NCBI RefSeq assembly: GCF_048569485.1
Contig: NC_134355.1
Span: 558,190,142 to 558,254,141 of the forward strand
Origin: Anomaloglossus baeobatrachus
Taxonomy: Eukaryota; Chordata; Amphibia; Anura; Aromobatidae
Direction of reading: 5' to 3'
DNA: 64,000 nucleotides
In this document: positions 41,601-53,827 of the stretch, in pieces
Layout of the letters: every line of letters begins with the position of its first letter
Numbering within the stretch: position 1 is the first letter of the stretch
The notes under the pieces: model-generated
What the model was told of the DNA's origin: nothing
The model's database searches: none
The model's input: only the letters and a program-made list of their open reading frames with translations
Made by a program: the position numbers and the translations under genes

Positions 41601-43490
41601 CCCTACTCTGGTACCCCTGGGTGCGAAACATCCCCCAGTGCCCTACTCTGGTACCCCTGGGTGCGAAACATCCCCCAGTGCCCTACTCTGGTACCCCTGG
41701 GTGCGAAACATCCCCCAGTGCCCTACTCTGGTACCCCTGGGTGCGAAACATCCCCCAGTGCCCTACTCTGGTACCCCTGGTGGGTGCGAGACATCCCGCA
41801 CTGCCCTACTCTGGTACCCCTGGGTGGGTGCGAGACATCCCGCACTGCCCTACTCTGGTACCCCTGGGTGGGTGCGAGACATCCCGCACTGCCCTACTCT
41901 GGTACCCCTGGGTGGGTGCGAGACATCCCGCACTGCCCTACTCTGGTACCCCTGGGTGGGTGCGAGACATCCCGCACTGCCCTACTCTGGTACCCCTGGG
42001 TGGGTGCGAGACATCCCGCACTGCCCTACTCTGGTACCCCTGGGTGGGTGCGAGACATCCCGCACTGCCCTACTCTGGTACCCCTGGGTGGGTGCGAGAC
42101 ATCCCGCACTGCCCTACTCTGGTACCCCTGGGTGGGTGCGAGACATCCCGCACTGCCCTACTCTGGTACCCCTGGGTGTGTGCGAGACATCCCGCACTGC
42201 CCTACTCTGGTACCTGTGTGTGTGTGCGAGACATCCCGCACTGCCCTACTCTGGTACCTGTGTGTGTGTGCGAGACATCCCGCACTGCCCTACTCTGGTA
42301 CCTGTGTGTGTGTGTGTGTGTGCGAGACATCCCGCACTGCCCTACTCTGGTACCTGTGTGTGTGTGCGAGACATCCCGCACTGCCCTACTCTGGTACCTG
42401 TGTGTGTGTGCGAGACATCCCGCACTGCCCTACTCTGGTACCTGTGTGTGTGTGCGAGACATCCCGCACTGCCCTACTCTGGTACCTGTGTGTGTGTGCG
42501 AGACATCCCGCACTGCCCTACTCTGGTACCTGTGTGTGTGTGTGTGTGTGTGCGAGACATCCCGCACTGCCCTACTCTGGTACCTGTGTGTGTGTGTGTG
42601 TGTGCGAGACATCCCGCACTGCCCTACTCTGGTACCTGTGTGTGTGTGTGTGTGTGCGAGACATCCCGCACTGCCCTACTCTGGTACCTGTGTGTGTGTG
42701 TGTGTGCGAGACATCCCGCACTGCCCTACTCTGGTACCTGTGTGTGTGTGTGTGTGCGAGACATCCCGCACTGCTCTACTCTGGTACCTGTGTGTGTGTG
42801 TGTGCGAGACATCCCGCACTGCCCTACTCTGGTACCTGTGTGTGTGTGTGTGCGAGACATCCCGCACTGCCCTACTCTGGTACCTGTGTGTGTGTGCGAG
42901 ACATCCCGCACTGCCCTACTCTGGTACCTGTGTGTGTGTGTGTGTGTGCGAGACATCCCGCACTGCCCTACTCTGGTACCTGTGTGTGTGTGCGAGACAT
43001 CCCGCACTGCTCTACTCTGGTACCTGTGTGTGTGTGCGAGACATCCCCCACTGCCCTACTCTGGTACCTGTGTGTGTGTGTGTGTGTGTGCGAGACATCC
43101 CGCACTGCCCTACTCTGGTACCTGTGTGTGTGTGTGTGTGCGAGACATCCCGCACTGCCCTACTCTGGTACCTGTGTGTGTGTGTGTGTGTGTGCGAGAC
43201 ATCCCGCACTGCCCTACTCTGGTACCTGTGTGTGTGTGTGTGTGCGAGACATCCCGCACTGCCCTACTCTGGTACCTGTGTGTGTGTGTGTGTGCGAGAC
43301 ATCCCGCACTGCTCTACTCTGGTACCTGTGTGTGTGTGTGTGCGAGACATCCCGCACTGCTCTACTCTGGTACCTGGGTGTGTGTGTGTGCGAGACATCC
43401 CGCACTGCTCTACTCTGGTACCCCTGGGTGTGTGTGGGCGCACGCGCGTGTGAGACATCCCGCACTTCCCTATTCTGGTACCCCTGGGTG
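38625..43490. repeat. large VNTR in IWS1 intron 1
   Basis: About 4.9 kb of related 40-44 bp units, about 60 bp inside the intron. Zones from left to right: diverged units (38625-38880); seven 41-bp units with TGCCTCGAGGCT (38881-39190); diverged (39190-39460); 45 consecutive 40-bp units with GTGTGAAACATCCCCCAGTG, in which I see no difference (39461-41260); 13 units with GTGCGAAACA (41261-41780); about ten 44-bp units with GTGGGTGCGAGACATCCCGC (41781-42180); then units whose spacer is a variable (GT)n (42180-43490). All share CTACTCTGGTACC. Long open frames in all three plus frames are repeat artefacts. Confidence 0.97.
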
Positions 43491-44000
43491 TGTGTGTCTG
43501 TAATACCCCCCCTCCCTCAGGCCTCCTGATAACCCTGGATCACTTAAAATATGTCAACGATGCACCATTGGACTTAACAATAACTCTTCAAAGGAAGTAC
43601 TCATTTCGATTTTTGATATTCTGAGATGTGTATTGGCACTTTATAATGTGGTATCCATGAATAGTATATTATAGCTGTGGATCAGTTATGAATTATTGTT
43701 GGAGCCACGGCCTACACACAGTTCTTTTGGATTTTGGCCATTATCAATTTTTTATTATCACTGGTCATTTTTGTGCCATACTTTAGAAAAGAAGTGGTTT
43801 AGAGTATTTTTAACCATTTTACTTATCGGTTGTGTATTTGTTTTCTAATTTCACGTTGTGTTTTGTTTGCTTTGGCATTTTTTGACTAGTGATATAGCAG
43901 GGAGAGTCAACGTTGAGCGGAGGCGCAACATGCATTGTTTAGGGTGCCAACCTCTGCAGCCATGTGGGGCAAATCTAGAGGCAGTATCAGGGCCTTAGAC
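43491..44000. other. no gene or repeat recognised
   Basis: About 500 bp of intron sequence, A/T-rich and featureless. Confidence 0.5.
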
Positions 44001-44740
44001 TAAGTTCACACTTCCGTTGTTTTGCATCAGTCACAATCCGTCGCCTTGAGGAATTACGGTATCCTGCAAAATATTTTGCAGGATTCCAGTTTTTCCCCAT
44101 AGACTTCTATTGGCGACGGATTGTGACTAATGATGCTGCGTTGCATCCGCTACGTCGCGGTCAGTCGTTTTTTGACTGACCGCCGGGTGGGAGCAACGCA
44201 GCATGTAACGTTTTTTGTGCAGTGGAATCCGTTGGATTTCGCTGCGCATGCGCTCTCTGGCTCCCCGCACAGGTAACCAGGATAAACATTGGGTTACTAA
44301 GCAACACGCTTTGGTTAGTTACCCGGTATTTAGACTGGTTACGGGTGCAGGGAGCCAGCGCTGAGCGGTGTATGCTGGTAACCAAGATAACTATCGGGTA
44401 ACCAAGCAAAAAGTGCTTTGCTTTTACCCGATATTTACCCTGGCTGTGCACGGAGCCAGACACTTCACCGCTCGGCTCCGCCCCCTCCCGCTCTCAGCAT
44501 GTGTGTACACACACACACACACTCACACTCACACTCACTCACTTGTCCTGCAGTCCCTGCGGCACTGACGTACTCAATGCCACGGCCCCGCTCGGCTCCA
44601 CCCACCCCGAACTCCGCCCCCCGCACACAACGGAATCCGACAAAGAATTCTGTTCTTTGTCATCCGTTGTACAGCGCATCAGTCACATGTGTCAAGCGAC
44701 GCATTTGACTGATGCAAAACAACGGAGGTGTGAACTCTTA
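44001..44740. mobile_element. MITE, TIR AAGTTCACACTTCCGTTG
   Basis: TTCACACTTCCGTTGTTTTG at the left and the complement of TTCACACCTCCGTTGTTTTG at the right. An inner inverted GGTAACC-rich region and a (CA)n/(ACTC)n run at about 44507-44540. No coding capacity. Confidence 0.7.
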
Positions 44741-45177
44741 CAGATATTGTTCGTATGCATCTTTTATGTTTCAGATTCCCTGCTTGTTTTCATTTTTAAT
44801 GCTAGTTTTTAAACGGGGATTTTTTTGTATATATAGTTAAAATATTTTTTAATGCATATCATATAAAAGTAGTAAATATTTCACCCTGTTCTGTTCATTG
44901 TCTCACTAGTGATAAGCGAAAATATTTGGCACTTTGTTACTTGCACAAATATTAAGGTGTTCACAATATTCGTTACTCATTGATTATTTTGGTCCTCACT
45001 TCATGAGTTTTGAGTTCTCTTCCAGCATGTTTGGCGCCTGATTTTCAGCCCCTAAATATGCTGGGATTGCTTGCCAATCACAGTAATGCTGTAGCCATCT
45101 TTGCTTGAAAAACGTCCAGTCATTAGGCAGGAGAATTTACTTAGTTTCCCTGTCACACTACTTCCTGGTTTGTTCAT
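44741..45177. other. no gene recognised
   Basis: Intron sequence; a TCACTAGTGATAAGCGAA word at about 44902 recalls a hAT terminus, but no partner was found. Confidence 0.4.
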
Positions 45178-45180
45178 TAA

Positions 45181-45677
45181 GGTTACTTTCACACTTGCGT
45201 TGTTTGGCAGCCGTCGCAATCTGCCACTTTGAGAAACAGCACAATCCGTTAACGGATGTGCGCTGTTTCCCATAGACTTGTATTGATGACGCATTGTGAT
45301 GGATGGCCTTGCGTTATATCCGTCGGCCGACGCTGTGTTGCATCCGCCGGGTGGAAAAAACACAGCATGTAGCGTTTTTCTGCACTTCCTAGAGCGTCAA
45401 AAAAACCCGCAATGTATAGGATTCCGTTGGCGTCCGTCGTTTTTATAATGGAAGCCTATTGTGGCGGAATCCATCATTTGAGGGATTCCTGTGACGGATC
45501 CGTCTTTACACAACTGAGCATGCTCAGTTGAGTAAATCGCTGAAAAAAAGCTACAACAGATTGCGTTGTTTTGCAAGATCCGTCGCATCAGTTGTGCCAC
45601 TATATGCAACACATAGGTTACATCCGTCACACAACGCAATGCGATGGATGCCGCGCAACACAAGTGTAAAAGTAGCC
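45181..45677. mobile_element. PIF/Harbinger-like MITE, TIR GGTTACTTTCACACTTG
   Basis: Left GGTTACTTTCACACTTGCG and right GTGTAAAAGTAGCC are inverted copies, flanked by TAA (45178-45180 and 45678-45680). Confidence 0.75.
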
Positions 45678-45683
45678 TAACCC

Positions 45684-46240
45684 TTATGAATATGCACTGC
45701 TTCCCCCGAGCACTCTGTTCCGGCGGCTGTGATTGGTTGCCCTCACACTAGCTGTCTGGGTCAGGACGTGAAGTGTAAAAATAAATAATTTGAAAAATTG
45801 ACATAGGGTACCCCATATATGGATAACTAGCGCAGATAAAGCAGACGGCTAGAGGCAGAGGAGTCCCCACTGTGAAGTCCGGTGACCTGTGTGCTGGACT
45901 GTTGGAATGTCGGACACAGCGCCACAGGGGGACTGCTACATTGCAGAACATGGCCGTACAGCAATCCAGCAGCAGGTTCCACTTTCACTGAGATCAGCGG
46001 GGAGTCCAAGTGTGAACTCTGGTGACCTGACTGCCGGATTGTCCTACTATTTTGCCGCTGTGTCCTGCAATCTGGCAGTCAGGTCACCGGAGGTCAAACT
46101 GGGAACTCCCCGCTGCCCTCAGTGAAAGTGGAATCTGCTGCCGGATTGTCATGTCCTGCAATCCGACAGTCTGGCAATCTGGTAGCTGATTTCACTTTCA
46201 CTGAGGGCAGCTCTGGAGTGAACAACACCGGTCTTGATGA
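45684..46240. mobile_element. hAT-like non-autonomous fragment
   Basis: ATGAATATGCACTGCTTCCC at about 45688 and the following 180 bp repeat the element at about 2509-2700. Further on, inverted GGTGACCTGACTGCCGGATT and complementary words. Ends not defined. Confidence 0.5.
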
Positions 46241-47400
46241 ATCTGTGTGTGCTGCTGTATTCCTTGGTATGTACAGTACACACTGCTTGCATATGTTGGC
46301 ATCATACTTTAGTTTCATTCTATTGTATGCTAGTCAGATTTTGTTTTTGTAGTATTTTTCTTGGCTATATTCAGCAGTATCATAGAGAATGAATGGAGCG
46401 TCAGTGTGCACGCATTACTACTGCTCAGGGTTAGAAGCACCCCAAAAAAAAACCATAACCAGACATTGCTCAGTGTTGCTATTACATATTAGAACGGAGT
46501 GGGGTCACATTGTGATATCTACCCACCCGTGACAAACATGTCACAAAAAATCGAACACTCTTTTATTTATTTACGATTTGGTTGTCGTGGTAGTGTAGGC
46601 ATCGCAGTGTGTCCCCTAAAGCTGAGCACACACAGCGAGAAAACCAGAGCGAGTGGAATGCAATAAAAAAATCGCATTCCACCCGGACCCATGTTACACT
46701 ATGGTCTCGCTCACATGAGCGTTTTTCTTTTATCAGCACTAATTGGACCGAGAAAATAATCGCAGCGTGCTGCGGGTGGAATCCGATTCGTTTTCATTCA
46801 CACCCATACAAGTCTCTGGATGCGAGAGAAACGTCGCATTACACCGGAGTACAGTGCGATAATCGCATCAACTGACAATGAAGGAGATGGGGAGAGTAAT
46901 TCCTCCCTCTACTCCGCAGTGCCCGCACTGTCCTCCCCAGCTGTGCTGCGATTGCAGGATCACATAACAGTCGCAAGACACTCGGCTTACACTCCAGCAG
47001 AGCGGGAGCAGAGTGTCATGCGTATGACTCACATACTGGGTACGTCATGGATCGTGTGAGGTTAATCCCAGCTGCCTGCCGTGGGCATCCGCACACATAT
47101 CCGCTGATATCAACAGCTGACGTGTGCCTGCTAGTCGCTAGTGGAATTGCCTTCCACCCGTGACTATTAACTCCTTACATTTCGCTGCCAAAATCTGGCA
47201 GCGAGATGTATATGACCTAAGAGACATAGTGAATCAGGAGAACTATACTACATTTCTAATTGGAAGTATTTGCTAATATAATTACACCAACTACATATTG
47301 AGATAGGATCTTGGAGATGGGGTATACCCCTTTAAGTCTTTGTATTTCTTGCCAAAAAGTGGAGCACGTCTCTGGTGTGATGTTTTCCTTAAATTTGGAG
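46241..47400. other. no gene recognised; MITE-like part
   Basis: 46600-47060 is GC-richer with TCGCATTCCAC / GTGGAATGC inverted words typical of a MITE, but no terminal pair was resolved. Confidence 0.35.
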
Positions 47401-47402
47401 TG

Positions 47403-47519
<117 letters not shown>

Positions 47520-48077
47520 AAATAAATTAAAAAAAAAAAAAGCATGGAGGCATGTACCACTTAAAGTTGAATTAATAGCTTTTTTTTTAATCTAAATTGG
47601 TTATATGAAAGTTCATTATGAGCCATTTTTAGCTAAGAGCTGAAATTTTGAGGAAATTTATTGTATATCTTGGGCACAGTCATTTCTTTGAAATTTATTG
47701 GCCGTAAAAGTCATCAGGTTTTTTGCTCTGTTCTGAGACTAGAATGATGTAGGGGATCAAAACCTGATTCCAGCAATGTCCTGTCACTTGTTGCTCTGCA
47801 TGCTGGCATTTTGAGCTCTGTATAAACCCGCCCACACCACTGATTAGCAGCATTCTGTGTACACTGGAGGGGTGGGCTACACAGCAGTTGACAAGGAGGC
47901 ATGAAAAACAAAGTCCTGTAGTAATAATCTCCTGTGGATGTACACTAGGTGACACATGGTTGGAATCAGGCTCTCAGCCACTACATCATGTTGTGTACAA
48001 AAGCTATGAACATTCATAAATATATATTCCCCAAAATATCAGATCTATTCGCCTGTAATGGTTCATAATATTTCATT
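47520..48077. other. no gene recognised
   Basis: Intron sequence without a clear repeat or coding signal. Confidence 0.45.
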
Positions 48078-51000
48078 TTCTTTGTCGCTCCTTATTGGGA
48101 GACCCAGACAATTGGGGTGTATAGCTATGCCTCCGGAGGCCACACAAAGTATTACACTAAAAGTGTAAAGCCCCTCCCCTTCAGCCTATACACCCCCCGT
48201 GCTGCCACGGGCTCATTTAGTTTTTATGCTTTGTGCGAAGGAGGCAGACATCCACGCATGGCTCCACAGCTTAGTCAGCAGCAGCTGCTGACTATGTCGG
48301 ATGGAAGAAAAGAGGGCCCATAACAGGGCCCCCAGCATGCTCCCTTCTCACCCCACTCTTGTCGGCGGTGTTGTTAAGGTTGAGGTATCCATTGCGGGTA
48401 CGGAGGCTGGAGCCCACATGCTGCTTTCCTTCCCCATCCCTCATTTAGGGCTCTGGGTGAAGTGGGATCCTTTCGGTCTCCAGGCACAGGAGACCATGCT
48501 CCATCCACAGCTCCTGAGGACCATGCTGGATAGGAGCCGAGTATCGTTCAGGGACATGGCCCTGCTACTTTGAGGTACTATGTGTCCCCGTGGGGACCGC
48601 GCACAGCAACACTCCAGCATTGCTGGGTGTGCTAGTGCACCGGGGACAGCAGCGCTGACTGCGTTTGTGCCATTACACACTTCAGCGTCGCTGAGTGTGT
48701 TCGTGTAGGGGGACTGCCGCGCTGACCGCCGCTGCCATGGTTATCACTGCGGCGGGACTGTTAGTGCGCCGGGGACTTCCGCGCCGACCGCGCTTATACG
48801 GCGGCCGCGCTTATAACTCGAGTCCCCGGCTTTTGCGGCCTAGTCTCGTTTTCTTCCCGCCCCCAGCCCTGCCAGTCAGGGGAAGGGCGGGACGCTGTAC
48901 AGGACGGCAGCACTGAGGGCTGGAGCATGCTTTGCATACTCCACCCCCCTCACTCTGCACAGTGGGGCACCAGTTCCCGCACTTTTCTGGGTCACGCCCA
49001 CGGCTCCCTCCTCTCCTCAGGACGCCGGCAGCCATTACTCTCAGCTCTGCTAACGCTGGAGAGGAGAGACAAGCTCAGGGAGAACCAGGCAGGATTTCTG
49101 GTGCCCACACAACCGCTTTGCGCAGGCGGTAAGCAGCACCTGTGGTGCTGGCCCCACTAGTGCAGAAGTGTACTTATAGATTATATGATTATAGGCTATA
49201 CTTTACACTGTATGGTGCACTGTTGATTTTTGTCTATATACCCTCCTGTATTGCTCAGAGGAGACAACAGCATGTCGTCCACAAATAGCAAGGGTGCCAA
49301 AGCACAGACTTACTATGCTGCCTGTGCAGCATGTACGGCTATACTGCCGGCAGGTTCCACTGACCCTCATTGTGTGCAATGCTCGGCCCCTGTGGCACTT
49401 TCTCAGCCGGAGCCTCTGCTAAGGGTGGCCCAGGGAGAACCACCTGTTAACACTGTCCAGGTGACAGGGACGGAGTTTGCAGTTTTTACTGAAAGACTTT
49501 CTGAGACTATGGCTAAGATATTAGAAGCTTTGCAGTCCAGGCCGGCATCTCAAGCCAGGGACACTGTGGAATCATTGCCCCCTGGTCCCCCTCAGTTGGA
49601 ACAGCAATGTCCTCCCGGGGTGTCTCATGGATCCCAGGGTGAGGTCTCTGACACGGACCGCAGCCCCAGACCGATTAAGCGAGCTCGCTATGATATCCCC
49701 TCGACATCATCACAATGTTCAGGGTCTCAGCGAGAGGACTCTCTGTATGATGAAGCGGAGGTAGCTGATCAGGATTCTGATCCTGAAGCCGCTCTCAACC
49801 TTGATACTCCTGATGGGGACGCCATAGTGAATGATCTTATCGCGTCCATCAATCAAATGTTGGATATTTCTCCCTCAGCTCCTCCAGTGGAGGAGTCAGC
49901 CTCTCAGCAGGAGAAATTCCGTTTCAGGTTTCCCAAGCGTACAAAGAGTATGTTTCTGGACCACTCTGACTTCAGAGAGGCAGTCCAGAAACACCGAGCT
50001 TGTCCAGATAAGCGTTTTTCCAAGCGCCTTAAGGATACACGTTACCCTTTCCCCCTGACGTGGTCAAGGGCTGGACGCAGTGTCCCAAGGTGGATCCTCC
50101 AATCTCCAGACTTGCGGCTAGATCCATAGTTGCAGTGGAAGATGGAGCTTCACTCAAGGATGCCACTGACAGACAGATGGAGCTCTGGCTGAAATCCATC
50201 TATGAAGCTATCGGCGCGTCTTTTGCTCCAGCATTCGCAGCCGTATGGGCACTCCAAGCTATCTCAGCTGGTCAGGCGCAAATTGACGCACTCACACGTA
50301 CGTCTGCGCCGCAGGTGGCGTCCATAACCTCTCAAACGTCGGCATTTGCGTCCTACGCTATTAATGCTGTCCTGGACTCTGCGAGCCGTACGGCGGTTGC
50401 AGCCGACAATTCGGTGGCAATACGCAGGGCCTTGTGGCTGCGGGAATGGAAGGCAGATTCGGCTTCCAAAAAGTGCTTAACTGGATTGCCATTTTCTGGC
50501 GACCGTTTGTTTGGTGAGAGATTGGATGAAATCATCAAACAATCCAAGGGAAAGGAAACATCCTTACCCCAGGCCAAACCAAAAACACCCCAACAGAGGA
50601 GGGGACAGTCGAGGTTTCGGTCCTTTCGGAGTGCGGGCAGGTCCCAATTCTCCTCGTCCAAAAGGCCGCAGAAGGATCAGAGGAACTCCGACGCATGGCG
50701 GTCTAAATCACGCCCTAAAAAGACCGCCGGAGGTGCCGCTACTAAGGCGGCTTCCTCATGACTTACGGCCTCCTCACACCGCATCCTCGGTCGGTGGCAG
50801 GCTCTCCCGCTTTTGCGACACCTGGCTGCCACAAGTAAAAGACCGTTGGGTGAGAGACATTTTGTCTCACGGTTACAGGATAGAGTTCAGCTCTCGTCCT
50901 CCGACTCGATTCTTCAGAACATCTCCGCCTCCCGAGCGAGCCGAGGCTCTTCTGCAGGCGGTGGGCATTCTGAAGGCAGAAGGAGTGGTGGTCCCGGTTC

Positions 51001-53618
51001 CTCTTCAGCAACAGGGTCACGGTTTCTACTCCAACCTGTTTGTGGTTCCAAAGAAGGACGGGTCCTTCCGTCCTGTTTTGGACCTAAAACTGCTCAACAA
51101 ACACGTAAGGACCAGGCGGTTCCGGATGGAATCCCTCCGCTCCGTCATCGCCTCAATGTCCCAAGGAGATTTCCTAGCATCGATCGATATCAAGGATGCT
51201 TATCTTCACGTACCAATTGCTCCAGAGCATCAGCGCTTCTTGCGCTTCGCCATAGGAGACGAGCACCTTCAGTTCGCGGCACTGCCGTTCGGCCTGGCGA
51301 CAGCCCCAAGGGTTTTCACCAAGGTCATGGCTACAGTAGTTGCGGTCCTCCACTCTCAGGGTCACTCAGTGATACCTTACTTAGACGATCTGCTGGTCAA
51401 GGCACCCTCTCAAGAGGCATGCCAACACAGCCTCGACGTTACTCTGGAGATTCTCCAGAGTTTCGGGTGGATCATCAATTTTCCAAAGTCAAATCTGACA
51501 CCGGTCCAATCGCTGACATATCTTGGCATGGAGTTTCATACTCTTCCAGCGATAGTGAAGCTTCCGCTGGACAAACAGCGTTCACTACAGACAGGGGTGC
51601 AATCTCTCCTTCAAGGTCGGTCACACCCCTTGAGGCGCCTCATGCACTTCCTGGGGAAGATGGTGGCAGCAATGGAAGCAGTCCCTTTCGCGCAGTTTCA
51701 ACTGCGTCCACTTCAATGGGACATCCTACGCAAGTGGGACAGGATGCCGACGTCCCTAGACAGGAACGTCTCCCTCTCTCAGGCAACCAAAGCTTCCCTT
51801 CGGTGGTGGCTTCTTCCCACCTCATTATCGAAGGGGAAATCCTTCCTACCCCCATCCTGGGCGGTGGTCACGACGGACGCGAGTCTGTCAGGGTGGGGAG
51901 CGGTTTTTCTCCACCACAGGGCTCAGGGTATGTGGACTCAGCAAGAGTCAGATCAATGTTCTGGAGATCAGGGCAGTGTATCTTGCCCTAAAAGCGTTCC
52001 AGCAGTGGCTGGAAGGCAAGCAGATCCGAATTCAGTCGGACAACTCCACAGCGGTGGCTTACATCAACCACCAAGGTGGGACACGCAGTCGGCAAGCCTT
52101 CCAGGATGTCCGGCGGATTCTGCTGTGGGTGGAAGCCACAGCATCCACCATATCCGCAGTTCACATCCAGGGCGTAGAAAACTGGGAAGCAGACTTTCTC
52201 AGTCGCCAGGGCATGGACGCAGGGGAATGGTCCCTTCACCCGGACGTGTTTCAGGAGATCTGTTGCCGCTGGGGGATGCCGGACGTCGACCTAATGGCAT
52301 CACGGCACAACAACAAGGTCCCAACATTCATGGCTCGACCTCAAGATCACAGAGCTGTGGCGGCAGACGCCTTAGTTCAGGATTGGTCGCAGTTTCGGCT
52401 TCCTTATGTGTTTCCTCCTCTGGCACTGTTGCCCAGAGTGTTACGCAAGATCAGGGCCGACTGCCGCCGCGTCATCCTCGTCGCTCCAGACTGGCCGAGG
52501 AGGTCGTGGTACCCGGATCTGTGGCATCTCACGGTCGGCCAACCGTGGGCACTGCCAGACCGACCAGATTTGCTGTCTCAAGGGCCGTTTTTTCCATCTG
52601 AATTCTGCGGCCCTCAACCTGACTGTGTGGCCATTGAGTCCTGGATCCTAGCGTCTTCAGGATTATCTCAAGAGGTCATTTTCACTATGAGACAGGCTAG
52701 GGACATCTCCTTACCCTCGTTTTGTCCTCATCCAGTTCACCAATGTGAAAAGGATTTGCACTTGTTAGATCTGGTGAGAGCACTCAGACTCTACATTTCT
52801 CGTACGGCGCCCCTGCGCCGCTCGGATGCACTCTTTGTCCTTGTCGCTGGCCAGCGTAAAGGGACACAAGCTTCCAAGTCAACCCTGGCTCGGTGGATCA
52901 AGGAACCAATTCTCGAAGCTTACCGTTCCTCGGGGCTTCCGGTTCCCTCAGGACTGAAGGCCCATTCTACCAGGGCCGTGGGAGCGTCCTGGGCCTTGCG
53001 ACACCAGGCTACGGCTCAGCAGGTGTGTCAGGCAGCTACCTGGTCGAGCCTGCACACTTTCACGAAACACTATCAGGTGCATACCTATGCTTCGGCAGAT
53101 GCCAGCCTAGGTAGGCGAGTCCTTCAGGCGGCAGTTGCCCACCTGTAGGACGGAGCCGTTACGGCTCTATTATGAGGTATTATTTACCCACCCAGGGACT
53201 GCTTTTGGACGTCCCAATTGTCTGGGTCTCCCAATAAGGAGCGACAAAGAAGAAGGGAATTTTGTTTACTTACCGTAAATTCCTTTTCTTCTAGCTCCAA
53301 TTGGGAGACCCAGCACCCGCCCCTGTTTTTGTATACACATGTTGTTCATGTTAAATGGTTTCAGTTCTCCGATATTCCTTCGGATTGAATTTACTTTAAA
53401 CCAGTTTATAATTTTTTCCTCCTTCGGGCTTTTGCACCAAAACTGATGAGCCCGTGGCAGCACGGGGGGTGTATAGGCTGAAGGGGAGGGGCTTTACACT
53501 TTTAGTGTAATACTTTGTGTGGCCTCCGGAGGCATAGCTATACACCCCAATTGTCTGGGTCTCCCAATTGGAGCTAGAAGAAAAGGAATTTACGGTAAGT
53601 AAACAAAATTCCCTTCTT
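48078..53618 (+). mobile_element. DIRS-type retroelement fossil A, nearly complete
   Basis: About 5.5 kb, in IWS1 intron 1 and in the same orientation as the gene. Parts: left inverted terminal repeat (from 48078), a gag-like region (about 49270-50760), reverse transcriptase and RNase H region (about 50790-52000, with the YLDD box and a TDAS RNase H motif), a tyrosine recombinase region (to 53148, with the HxxR pair), an internal complementary region and the right inverted repeat. Instead of an integrase with LTRs, DIRS elements use a tyrosine recombinase and leave no target duplication; none was seen. Overlapping reading frames are normal for the family. The element looks largely whole with about one break, so it is relatively young. 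Treated as a fossil. Confidence 0.88.
53195..53300. repeat. internal complementary region of DIRS fossil A
   Basis: This segment is complementary to the outer edges of both terminal repeats side by side: GGGTCTCCCAATAAGGAGCG matches the left end and CCGTAAATTCCTTTTCTTCT the right end. This is the hallmark used by DIRS elements to form a circle during replication. It also fixes the element ends at about 48078 and 53618. Confidence 0.85.
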
Positions 53619-53827
53619 TCCAGTCCTCTTATATTCAATTGCTACAATTTTGTAGATGCTCACTCCTTGAGCAAGCTACCAAGAGGAACATCCATCTGAG
53701 TCCTAAGGTTTCTAAATTTTCTTTAATTTTTTTTCTTTTTCTTGGTGTCTGTAATTTGATATTCAGTGTATATGCACTATATAATTTTTATTTATTTCAA
53801 TATTCATTGTGTGTGTGTGTAAGTAAA

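Noticed and set aside
41183-43529. Three overlapping open frames of about 740-770 codons
   Set aside because: They are translations of the 40-44 bp VNTR in all three frames. The period is not a multiple of three, and the same peptide cycle appears in each frame. They have no start context and lie in an IWS1 intron.
51976-53148. Phage or bacterial integrase gene
   Set aside because: The tyrosine recombinase lies in a DIRS element with its inverted repeats and internal complementary region; no prokaryotic context.
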